The translations under genes were made by a program, and so were the position numbers. The notes under the pieces are model-generated. The model did not search any database and was not told where the DNA came from. It worked only from the letters and a program-made list of their open reading frames with translations. From Auanema rhodensis (lineage: Eukaryota; Nematoda; Chromadorea; Rhabditida; Rhabditidae): a stretch of 64,000 nt of DNA. Position 1 is the first letter of the stretch; each line of letters begins with the position of its first letter. Positions 39,032-52,100 of this stretch are shown piece after piece. Location: NCBI GenBank assembly GCA_964057225.1, contig OZ059900.1, forward strand, positions 2,366,501 to 2,430,500. The letters run 5' to 3'.

Positions 39032-42000
39032 AGTATGGTCGTTTTTATGCCTTTAACACCATATACTCACCGATTTTTGGTACAAAATCTGTAATACTTG
39101 TAAATTTTGATCATATTTGTTAAGATTTGAGAATCGAACATACAATACACAAAATCAGTCTATTTTTATGAGCTTGCACTGATATATATTCATTTTCATC
39201 AAAAAAGGTCGAAAATAGAAAGAATTTTTGAAATTTCCGAGTTTTGAGTCCAATTTGGCTAAATCGCTCATATGTAAGATCAAAAGCATAGTTTTATTGT
39301 CTATAACAACAAAAGTCATCAATTAAACGCTAGTGATGTTTAAATACTGATTTTCGCTCAAATAGCATTACTACACTAAGTATGGTCGTTTTTATGCCTT
39401 TAACACCATATACTCACCGATTTTTGGTACAAAATCTGTAATACTTGTAAATTTTGATCATATTCGTTAAGATTCGAGAATCAAACACATAATACACGAA
39501 ATAAGTCTAGTTTTACAAGTTTGCACTGATATTTATTCATTTTGATCAAAAAAGGTCGAAAATAGAAAGAATTTTTGAAATTTCCGAGTTTTGAGTCCAA
39601 TTTGGCTAAATCGCTCATATATAAGATCAAAAGCATAGTTTTATTGTCTATAACAACAAAAGTCATCAATTAAACGCTAGTGATATTTAAATACTGATTT
39701 TCGCTCAAGTAGCATTACTACACTAAGTATGGTCGTTTTTATGCCTTTAACACCATATACTCACCGATTTTTGGTACAAAATCTGTAATACTTGTAAATT
39801 TTGATCATATTTGTTAAGATTTGAGAATCGAACATACAATACACAAAATCAGTCTATTTTTATGAGCTTGCACTGATATATATTCATTTTCATCAAAAAA
39901 GGTCGAAAATAGAAAGAATTTTTGAAATTTCCGAGTTTTGAGTCTAATTTGGCTAAATCGCTCATATATATGATCAGAAGCATAGTTTTATTGTCTATGA
40001 CAACAAAAATCATCAATTAAACGCTAGTGATGTTTAAATACTGATTTTCGCTCAAATAGCATTACTACACTAAGTATGGTCGTTTTTATGCCTTTAACAC
40101 CATATACTCACCGATTTTTGGTACAAAATCTGTAATACTTGTAAATTTTGATCATATTCGTTAAGATTCGAGAATCAAACACATAATACACGAAATAAGT
40201 CTAGTTTTACAAGTTTGCACTGATATATATTCATTTTGATCAAAAAAGGTCGAAAATAGAAAGAATTTTTGAAATTTCCGAGTTTTGAGTCTAATTTGGC
40301 TAAATCGCTCATATATATGATCAAAAGCATAGTTTTATTGTCTATGACAACAAAAGTCATCAATTAAACGCTAGTGATGTTTAAATACTGAATTTCGCTC
40401 AAATAGCATTACTACACTAAGTATGGTCGTTTTTATGCCTTTAACACCATATACTCACCGATTTTTGGTACAAAATCTGTAATACTCGTAAATTTTGTTC
40501 ATATTCGGTGAGATTCGAGAATCAAACACACAATACACGAAATAAGTTTATTTTGACGAGTTTGCACTGGTATTTATTCATTTTGATCAAAAAAGGTCGA
40601 AAATAGAAAGAATTTTTGAATTTTCCGAGTTTTGAGTCCAATTGGGCTAAATCGCTCATATATATGATCAGAAGCATAGTTTTATTGTCTATGACAACAA
40701 AAATCATCAATTAAACGCTAGTGATGTTCAAATACTGATTTTCGCTCAAATAGCATTACTACACTAAGTATGGTCGTTTTTATGCCTTTAACACCATATA
40801 CTCACCGATTTTTGGTACAAAATCTGTAATACTCGTAAAATTTGATCATATTTGTTAAGATTTGAGAATCAAACACACAATACACAAAATCAGTCTATTT
40901 TTATGAGTTTACACTGATATATATTCATTTTCATCAAAAAAGGTCGAAAATAGAAAGAATTTTTGAATTTTCCGAGTTTTGAGTCGAATTGGGCTAAATC
41001 GCTCATATATATGATCAAAAGCATAGTTTTACTGTCTATGATAACAAAAGTCATCAATTAAACGCTAGTGATGTTTAAATACTGAATTTCGCTCAAATAG
41101 CATTACTACACTAAGTATGGTCGTTTTTATGCCTTTAACACCATATACTCACCGATTTTTGGTACAAAATCTGTAATACTCGTAAATTTTGATCATATTC
41201 GTTAAGATTTGAGAATCAAACATACAATACACAAAATCAGTCTATTTTTATGAGCTTGCACTGATATATATTCATTTTGATCAAAAAAGGTCGAAAATAG
41301 AAAGAATTTTTGAAATTTCCGAGTTTTGAGTCTAATTTGGCTAAATCGCTCATATATATGATCAAAAGCATAGTTTTATTGTCTATGACAACAAAAGTCA
41401 TCAATTAAATGCTAGTGATGTTTAAATACTGATTTTCGCTCAAATAGCATTACTACACTAAGTATGGTCGTTTTTATGCCTTTAACACCATATACTCACC
41501 GATTTTTGGTACAAAATCTGTAATACTCGTAAATTTTGATCATATTCGATGAGATTCGAGAATCAAACACATAATACACGAAATAAGTCTAGTTTTACAA
41601 GTTTGCACTGATATTTATTCATTTTGATCAAAAAAGGTCGAAAATAGAAAGAATTTTTGAAATTTCCGAGTTTTGAGTCTAATTTGGCTAAATCGCTCAT
41701 ATATATGATCAGAAGCATAGTTTTATTGTCTATGACAACAAAAATCATCAATTAAACGCTAGTGATGTTTAAATACTGATTTTCGCTCAAATAGCATTAC
41801 TACACTAAGTATGGTCGTTTTTATGCCTTTAACACCATATACTCACCGATTTTTGGTACAAAATCTGTAATACTCGTAAAATTTGATCATATTTGTTAAG
41901 ATTTGAGAATCAAACACACAATACACAAAATCAGTCTATTTTTATGAGTTTACACTGATATATATTCATTTTGATCAAAAAAGGTCGAAAATAGAAAGAA

Positions 42001-42847
42001 TTTTTGAATTTTCCGAGTTTTGAGTCCAATTGGGCTAAATCGCTCATATATATGATCAAAAGCATAGTTTTATTGTCTATAACAACAAAAGTCATCAATC
42101 AAACGCTAGTGATGTTTAAATACTGAATTTCGCTCAAATAGCATTACTACACTAAGTATGGTCGTTTTTATGCCTTTAACACCATATACTCACCGATTTT
42201 TGGTACAAAATCTGTAATACTCGTAAATTTTGATCATATTCGTTAAGATTTGAGAATCAAACATACAATACACAAAATCAGTCTATTTTTATGAGCTTGC
42301 ACTGATATATATTCATTTTGATCAAAAAAGGTCGAAAATAGAAAGAATTTTTGAAATTTCCGAGTTTTGAGTCTAATTTGGCTAAATCGCTCATTTATAT
42401 GATCAAAAGCATAGTTTTATTGTCTATGACAACAAAAGTCATCAATTAAACGCTAGTGATGTTTAAATACTGAATTTCGCTCAAATAGCATTACTACACT
42501 AAGTATGGTCGTTTTTATGCCTTTAACACCATATACTCACCGATTTTTGGTACAAAATCTGTAATACTCGTAAATTTTGATCATATTCGGTGAGATTCGA
42601 GAATCAAACACACAATACACGAAATAAGTTTATTTTGACGAGTTTGCACTGGTATTTATTCATTTTGATCAAAAAAGGTCGAAAATAGAAAGAATTTTTG
42701 AATTTTCCGAGTTTTGAGTCCAATTGGGCTAAATCGCTCATATATAAGATCAAAAGCATAGTTTTATTGTCTATAACAACAAAAGTCATCAATTAAACGC
42801 TAGTGATATTTAAATACTGATTTTCGCTCAAGTAGCATTACTACACT
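39032..42847 (+). repeat. 1041-bp trimer HORs after copy 2
   Basis: All monomers here are 347 bp. Trimer units start at 38337 and 39378, each led by a TCTAGTTTTACAAG monomer. A further series starts at 40419, 41460 and 42501. The first pair recurs in copy 3 at 60919 and 61960 (offset 22582). The second series mixes G heads, F monomers and B-tailed A-prime heads and has no exact counterpart in the window beyond 41.4 kb. Confidence 0.82.
40230..41428 (+). repeat. 1.2-kb segment duplicated at 47523-48721
   Basis: The two segments are 7293 bases (21 monomers) apart and share rare variants: AATTTTGTTCATATTCGG, GATGTTCAAATACTG and TCAATTAAATGCTAG. One difference seen is GTTAAG against GTTGAG at about 48149. 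The left edge lies between TCTAG (about 40200) and TATATATTC. The right edge follows TTTAAATACTGA. Confidence 0.8.
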
Positions 42848-45800
42848 AAGTATGGTCGTTTTTATGCCTTTAACACCATATACTCACCGATTTTTGGTAC
42901 AAAATCTGTAATACTCGTAAATTTTGATCATATTCGTTAAGATTTGAGAATCAAACATACAATACACAAAATCAGTCTATTTTTATGAGCTTGCACTGAT
43001 ATATATTCATTTTGATCAAAAAAGGTCGAAAATAGAAAGAATTTTTGAAATTTCCGAGTTTTGAGTCTAATTTGGCTAAATCGCTCATATATATGATCAA
43101 AAGCATAGTTTTATTGTCTATGACAACAAAAGTCATCAATTAAACGCTAGTGATGTTTAAATACTGAATTTCGCTCAAATAGCATTACTACACTAAGTAT
43201 GGTCGTTTTTATGCCTTTAACACCATATACTCACCGATTTTTGGTACAAAATCTGTAATACTCGTAAATTTTGATCATATTCGGTGAGATTCGAGAATCA
43301 AACACACAATACACGAAATAAGTTTATTTTGACGAGTTTGCACTGGTATTTATTCATTTTGATCAAAAAAGGTCGAAAATAGAAAGAATTTTTGAATTTT
43401 CCGAGTTTTGAGTCCAATTGGGCTAAATCGCTCATATATATGATCAAAAGCATAGTTTTACTGTCTATGATAACAAAAGTCTTCAAATATACACTAATAA
43501 TGATTGAATCACTGAATTTCACTCAAATAGCATTACTACACTAAGTATGGTCGTTTTTATGCCTTTAACACCATATACTCACCGATTTTTGGTACAAAAT
43601 CTGTAATACTCGTAAAATTTGATCATATTTGTTAAGATTTGAGAATCAAACACACAATACACAAAATCAGTCTATTTTTATGAGTTTACACTGATATATA
43701 TTCATTTTCATCAAAAAAGGTCGAAAATAGAAAGAATTTTTGAAATTTCCGAGTTTTGAGTCGAATTGGGCTAAATCGCTCATATATATGATCAAAAGCA
43801 TAGTTTTACTGTCTATGATAACAAAAGTCTTCAAATATACACTAATAATGATTAAATCACTGAATTTCACTCAAATAGCATTACTACACTAAGTATGGTC
43901 GTTTTTATGCCTTTAACACCATATACTCACCGATTTTTGGTACAAAATCTGTAATACTCGTAAATTTTGATCATATTCGTTAAGATTTGAGAATCAAACA
44001 TACAATACACAAAATCAGTCTATTTTTATGAGCTTGCACTGATATATATTCATTTTGATCAAAAAAGGTCGAAAATAGAAAGAATTTTTGAAATTTCCGA
44101 GTTTTGAGTCTAATTTGGCTAAATCGCTCATATATATGATCAAAAGCATAGTTTTATTGTCTATGACAACAAAAGTCATCAATTAAACGCTAGTGATGTT
44201 TAAATACTGAATTTCGCTCAAATAGCATTACTACACTAAGTATGGTCGTTTTTATGCCTTTAACACCATATACTCACCGATTTTTGGTACAAAATCTGTA
44301 ATACTCGTAAATTTTGATCATATCCGTTAAGATTCGAGAATCAAACACACAATACACGAAATAAGTTTATTTTTACGAGTTTGCACTGGTATTTATTCAT
44401 TTTGATCAAAAAAGGTCGAAAATAGAAAGAATTTTTGAAATTTCCGAGTTTTGAGTCTAATTTGGCTAAATCGCTCATATATATGATCAAAAGCATAGTT
44501 TTACTGTCTATGATAACAAAAGTCCTCAAATATACACTAATAATGATTGAATCACTGAATTTCACTCAAATAGCATTACTACACTAAGTATGGTCGTTTT
44601 TATGCCTTTAACACCATATACTCACCGATTTTTGGTACAAAATCTGTAATACTCGTAAATTTTGTTCATATTCGGTGAGATTCGAGAATCAAACACACAA
44701 TACACGAAATAAGTTTATTTTGACGAGTTTGCACTGGTATTTATTCATTTTGATCAAAAAAGGTCGAAAATAGAAAGAATTTTTGAATTTTCCGAGTTTT
44801 GAGTCCAATTGGGCTAAATCGCTCATATATATGATCAAAAGCATAGTTTTATTGTCTATAACAACAAAAGTCATCAATTAAACGCTAGTGATGTTTAAAT
44901 ACTGAATTTCGCTCAAATAGCATTACTACACTAAGTATGGTCGTTTTTATGCCTTTAACACCATATACTCACCGATTTTTGGTACAAAATCTGTAATACT
45001 CGTAAATTTTGATCATATTCGTTAAGATTTGAGAATCAAACATACAATACACAAAATCAGTCTATTTTTATGAGCTTGCACTGATATATATTCATTTTGA
45101 TCAAAAAAGGTCGAAAATAGAAAGAATTTTTGAAATTTCCGAGTTTTGAGTCTAATTTGGCTAAATCGCTCATATATATGATCAAAAGCATAGTTTTATT
45201 GTCTATGACAACAAAAGTCATCAATTAAACGCTAGTGATGTTTAAATACTGAATTTCGCTCAAATAGCATTACTACACTAAGTATGGTCGTTTTTATGCC
45301 TTTAACACCATATACTCACCGATTTTTGGTACAAAATCTGTAATACTCGTAAATTTTGATCATATTCGGTGAGATTCGAGAATCAAACACACAATACACG
45401 AAATAAGTTTATTTTGACGAGTTTGCACTGGTATTTATTCATTTTGATCAAAAAAGGTCGAAAATAGAAAGAATTTTTGAATTTTCCGAGTTTTGAGTCC
45501 AATTGGGCTAAATCGCTCATATATATGATCAAAAGCATAGTTTTACTGTCTATGATAACAAAAGTCTTCAAATATACACTAATAATGATTGAATCACTGA
45601 ATTTCACTCAAATAGCATTACTACACTAAGTATGGTCGTTTTTATGCCTTTAACACCATATACTCACCGATTTTTGGTACAAAATCTGTAATACTCGTAA
45701 ATTTTGATCATATTCGTTAAGATTTGAGAATCAAACATACAATACACAAAATCAGTCTATTTTTATGAGCTTGCACTGATATATATTCATTTTGATCAAA

Positions 45801-46322
45801 AAAGGTCGAAAATAGAAAGAATTTTTGAAATTTCCGAGTTTTGAGTCTAATTTGGCTAAATCGCTCATATATATGATCAAAAGCATAGTTTTATTGTCTA
45901 TGACAACAAAAGTCATCAATTAAACGCTAGTGATGTTTAAATACTGAATTTCGCTCAAATAGCATTACTACACTAAGTATGGTCGTTTTTATGCCTTTAA
46001 CACCATATACTCACCGATTTTTGGTACAAAATCTGTAATACTCGTAAATTTTGATCATATTCGGTGAGATTCGAGAATCAAACACACAATACACGAAATA
46101 AGTTTATTTTGACGAGTTTGCACTGGTATTTATTCATTTTGATCAAAAAAGGTCGAAAATAGAAAGAATTTTTGAATTTTCCGAGTTTTGAGTCCAATTG
46201 GGCTAAATCGCTCATATATATGATCAAAAGCATAGTTTTACTGTCTATGATAACAAAAGTCTTCAAATATACACTAATAATGATTGAATCACTGAATTTC
46301 ACTCAAATAGCATTACTACACT
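42848..46322 (+). repeat. Dimer HORs of 695 bp (B-tailed monomer plus G monomer)
   Basis: Pairs at 42848-43542, 44933-45627 and 45628-46322 each consist of a 347-bp monomer with an A-prime head and B tail, followed by a 348-bp G monomer. The last two are directly adjacent and look almost identical. Between the first and the others lie an F monomer (43543), a B-tailed monomer (43891), a G-like monomer with TATCCGTTAAG (44238) and a B-tailed G monomer (44586). Confidence 0.83.
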
Positions 46323-49100
46323 AAGTATGGTCGTTTTTATGCCTTTAACACCATATACTCACCGATTTTTGGTACAAAATCTGTGATACTCGTAAATTTT
46401 GATCATATTCGGTGAGATTCGAGAATCGAACACACAATACACAAAATAAGTCTATTTTTACGAGTTTGCACTGATATTTATTCATTTTGATCAAAAAAGG
46501 TCGAAAATAGAAAGAATTTTTGAAATTTCCGAGTTTTGAGTCTAATTTGGCTAAATCGCTCATATATATAATCAAAAGCATAGATTTACTGTCTATGATA
46601 ACAAAAGTCTTCAAATATACACTAATAATGTGTAAATCACTGAATTTCACTCAAATAGCTTTACTACACTAAGTATGGTCGTTTTTATGCCTTTAACACC
46701 ATATACTCACCGATTTTTGGTACAAAATCTGTAATACTTGTAAATTTTGATCATATTCGTTAAGATTTGAGAATCAAACATACAATACACAAAATCAGTC
46801 TATTTTTATGAGCTTGCACTGATATATATTCATTTTGATCAAAAAAGGTCGAAAATAGAAAGAATTTTTGAATTTTCCGAGTTTTGAGTCTAATTTGGCT
46901 AAATCGCTCATATATATGATCAGAAGCATAGTTTTATTGTCTATGACAACAAAAATCATCAATTAAACGCTAGTGATGTTTAAATACTGATTTTCGCTCA
47001 AATAGCATTACTACACTAAGTATGGTCGTTTTTATGCCTTTAACACCATATACTCACCGATTTTTGGTACAAAATCTGTAATACTCGTAAATTTTGATCA
47101 TATTCGGTGAGATTCGAGAATCAAACACATAATACACGAAATAAGTCTATTTTTACAAGTTTGCACTGATATTTATTCATTTTGATCAAAAAAGGTCGAA
47201 AATAGAAAGAATTTTTGAAATTTCCGAGTTTTGAGTCCAATTTGGCTAAATCGCTCATATATATGATCAAAAGCATAGTTTTATTGTCTATAACAACAAA
47301 AGTCATCAATTAAACGCTAGTGATGTTTAAATACTGAATTTCGCTCAAATAGCATGACTACACTAAGTATGGTCGTTTTTATGCCTTTAACACCATATAC
47401 TCACCGATTTTTGGTACAAAATCTGTAATACTCGTAAATTTTGATCATATTCGTTAAGATTTGAGAATCAAACATACAATACACAAAATCAGTCTATTTT
47501 TATGAGCTTGCACTGATATATATTCATTTTGATCAAAAAAGGTCGAAAATAGAAAGAATTTTTGAAATTTCCGAGTTTTGAGTCTAATTTGGCTAAATCG
47601 CTCATATATATGATCAAAAGCATAGTTTTATTGTCTATGACAACAAAAGTCATCAATTAAACGCTAGTGATGTTTAAATACTGAATTTCGCTCAAATAGC
47701 ATTACTACACTAAGTATGGTCGTTTTTATGCCTTTAACACCATATACTCACCGATTTTTGGTACAAAATCTGTAATACTCGTAAATTTTGTTCATATTCG
47801 GTGAGATTCGAGAATCAAACACACAATACACGAAATAAGTTTATTTTGACGAGTTTGCACTGGTATTTATTCATTTTGATCAAAAAAGGTCGAAAATAGA
47901 AAGAATTTTTGAATTTTCCGAGTTTTGAGTCCAATTGGGCTAAATCGCTCATATATATGATCAGAAGCATAGTTTTATTGTCTATGACAACAAAAATCAT
48001 CAATTAAACGCTAGTGATGTTCAAATACTGATTTTCGCTCAAATAGCATTACTACACTAAGTATGGTCGTTTTTATGCCTTTAACACCATATACTCACCG
48101 ATTTTTGGTACAAAATCTGTAATACTCGTAAAATTTGATCATATTTGTTGAGATTTGAGAATCAAACACACAATACACAAAATCAGTCTATTTTTATGAG
48201 TTTACACTGATATATATTCATTTTCATCAAAAAAGGTCGAAAATAGAAAGAATTTTTGAATTTTCCGAGTTTTGAGTCGAATTGGGCTAAATCGCTCATA
48301 TATATGATCAAAAGCATAGTTTTACTGTCTATGATAACAAAAGTCATCAATTAAACGCTAGTGATGTTTAAATACTGAATTTCGCTCAAATAGCATTACT
48401 ACACTAAGTATGGTCGTTTTTATGCCTTTAACACCATATACTCACCGATTTTTGGTACAAAATCTGTAATACTCGTAAATTTTGATCATATTCGTTAAGA
48501 TTTGAGAATCAAACATACAATACACAAAATCAGTCTATTTTTATGAGCTTGCACTGATATATATTCATTTTGATCAAAAAAGGTCGAAAATAGAAAGAAT
48601 TTTTGAAATTTCCGAGTTTTGAGTCTAATTTGGCTAAATCGCTCATATATATGATCAAAAGCATAGTTTTATTGTCTATGACAACAAAAGTCATCAATTA
48701 AATGCTAGTGATGTTTAAATACTGAATTTCACTCAAATAGCTTTACTACACTAAGTATGGTCGTTTTTATGCCTTTAACACCATATACTCAACGATTTTT
48801 GGTACAAAATCTGTAATACTCGTAAATTTTGATCATATTCGTTAAGATTTGAGAATCAAACATACAATACACAAAATCAGTCTATTTTTATGAGCTTGCA
48901 CTGATATATATTCATTTTGATCAAAAAAGGTCGAAAATAGAAAGAATTTTTGAATTTTCCGAGTTTTGAGTCCAATTGGGCTAAATCGCTCATATATATG
49001 ATCAAAAGCATAGTTTTACTGTCTATGATAACAAAAGTCTTCAAATATACACTAATAATGATTAAATCACTGAATTTCACTCAAATAGCATTACTACACT
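46323..49100 (+). repeat. Mixed monomers leading into copy 3
   Basis: Starts are 46323, 46671, 47018, 47365, 47712, 48059, 48406 and 48753. The stretch from about 47.52 to 48.72 kb duplicates 40.23-41.43 kb (next entry). At about 48722 a B-type tail switches abruptly to ATTTCACTCAAATAGCTTT. The monomer starting at 48753 then joins an A-prime head to an A tail before copy 3 proper begins. Confidence 0.8.
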
Positions 49101-52100
49101 AAGTATGGTCGTTTTTATGCCTTTAACACCATATACTCACCGATTTTTGGTACAAAATCTGTGATACTCGTAAATTTTGATCATATTCGTTAAGATTTGA
49201 AAATCAAACACACAATAAACAAAATCAGTCTATTTTTATGAGTTTGCACTGATATATATTCATTTTAAACAAAAAAGGTCGAAAATAGAAAGAATTTTTG
49301 AAATTTCCGAGTTTTGAGTCTAATTTGGCTAAATCGCTCATATATAAGATCAAAAGCATAGTTTTACTGTCTATGATAACAAAAGTCTTCAAATTTACAC
49401 TAATAATGTGTAAATCACTGAATTTCACTCAAATAGCTTTACTACACTAAGTATGGTCGTTTTTATGCCTTTAACACCATATACTCACCGATTTTTGGTA
49501 CAAAATCTGTAATACTCGTAAATTTTGATCATATTCGTTAAGATTTGAGAATCAAACATACAATACACAAAATCAGTCTATTTTTACAAGTTTGCACTGA
49601 TATATATTCATTTTGATCAAAAAAGGTCGAAAATAGAAAGAATTTTTGAATTTTCCGAGTTTTGAGTCCAATTGGGCTAAATCGCTCATATATATGATCA
49701 AAAGCATAGTTTTACTGTCTATGATAACAAAAGTCTTCAAATATACACTAATAATGATTAAATCACTGAATTTCACTCAAATAGCATTACTACACTAAGT
49801 ATGGTCGTTTTTATGCCTTTAACACCATATACTCACCGATTTTTGGTACAAAATCTGTAATACTCGTGAATTTTGATCATATTCGTTAAGATTTGAAAAT
49901 CAAACACACAATAAACAAAATCAGTCTATTTTTACAAGTTTGCACTGATATATATTCATTTTGATCAAAAAAGGTCGAAAATAGAAAGAATTTTGGAATT
50001 TTCCGAGTTTTGAGTCCAATTGGGCTAAATCGCTCATATATATGATCAAAAGCATAGTTTTACTGTCTATGATAACAAAAGTCTTCAAATATACACTAAT
50101 AATGATTAAATCACTGAATTTCACTCAAATAGCATTACTACACTAAGTATGGTCGTTTTTATGCCTTTAACACCATATACTCACCGATTTTTGGTACAAA
50201 ATCTGTGATACTCGTAAATTTTGATCATATTCGTTAAGATTTGAGAATCAAACATACAATACACAAAATCAGTCTATTTTTATGAGCTTGCACTGATATA
50301 TATTCATTTTGATCAAAAAAGGTCGAAAATAGAAAGAATTTTTGAAATTTCCGAGTTTTGAGTCTAATTTGGCTAAATCGCTCATATATATGATCAAAAG
50401 CATAGTTTTACTGTCTATGATAACAAAAGTCTTCAAATATACACTAATAATGATTAAATCACTGATTTTCAGTCAAATAGCATTACTACACTAAGTATGG
50501 TCGTTTTTATGCCTTTAACACCATATACTCACCGATTTTTGGTTCAAAATCTGTAATACTTGTAAATTTTGATCATATTTGTTAAGATTCGAGAATCAAA
50601 CACATAATACACGAAATAAGTCTATTTTTACAAGTTTGCACTGATATTTATTCATTTTGATCAAAAAAGGTCGAAAATAGAAAGAATTTTTGAAATTTCC
50701 GAGTTTTGAGTCCAATTTGGCTAAATCGCTCATATATAAGATCAAAAGCATAGTTTTATTGTCTATAACAACAAAAGTCATCAATTAAACGCTAGTGATA
50801 TTTAAATACTGATTTTCGCTCAAGTAGCATTACTACACTAAGTATGGTCGTTTTTATGCCTTTAACACCATATACTCACCGATTTTTGGTACAAAATCTG
50901 TAATACTTGTAAATTTTGATCATATTCGTTAAGATTTGAGAATCGAACATACAATACACAAAATCAGTCTATTTTTACAAGTTTGCACTGATATTTATTC
51001 ATTCTGATCAAAAAAGGTCGAAAATAGAAAGAATTTTTGAAATTTCCGAGTTTTGAGTCCAATTTGGCTAAATCGCTCATATATATGATCAAAAGCATAG
51101 TTTTATTGTCTATGACAACAAAAGTCATCAATTAAACGCTAGTGATATTTAAATACTGATTTTCGCTCAAGTAGCATTACTACACTAAGTATGGTCGTTT
51201 TTATGCCTTTAACACCATATACTCACCGATTTTTGGTACAAAATCTGTAATACTCGTAAAATTTGATCATATTTGTTAAGATTTGAGAATCAAACACACA
51301 ATACACAAAATCAGTCTATTTTTATGAGTTTACACTGATATATCTTCATTTTCATCAAAAAAGGTCGAAAATAGAAAGAATTTTTGAATTTTCCGAGTTT
51401 TGAGTCGAATTGGGCTAAATCGCTCATATATATGATCAAAAGCATAGTTTTACTGTCTATGATAACAAAAGTCTTCAAATATACACTAATAATGATTAAA
51501 TCACTGAATTTCACTCAAATAGCATTACTACACTAAGTATGGTCGTTTTTATGCCTTTAACACCATATACTCACCGATTTTTGGTACAAAATCTGTAATA
51601 CTTGTAAATTTTGATCATATTTGTTAAGATTCGAGAATCAAACACACAATAAACAAAATCAGTCTATTTTTATGAGTTTGCACTGATATATATTCATTTT
51701 AAACAAAAAAGGTCGAAAATAGAAAGAATTTTTGAAATTTCCGAGTTTTGAGTCTAATTTGGCTAAATCGCTCATATATAAGATCAAAAGCATAGTTTTA
51801 CTGTCTATGATAACAAAAGTCTTCAAATTTACACTAATAATGTGTAAATCACTGAATTTCACTCAAATAGCTTTACTACACTAAGTATGGTCGTTTTTAT
51901 GCCTTTAACACCATATACTCACCGATTTTTGGTACAAAATCTGTAATACTCGTAAATTTTGATCATATTCGTTAAGATTTGAGAATCAAACATACAATAC
52001 ACAAAATCAGTCTATTTTTACAAGTTTGCACTGATATATATTCATTTTGATCAAAAAAGGTCGAAAATAGAAAGAATTTTTGAATTTTCCGAGTTTTGAG

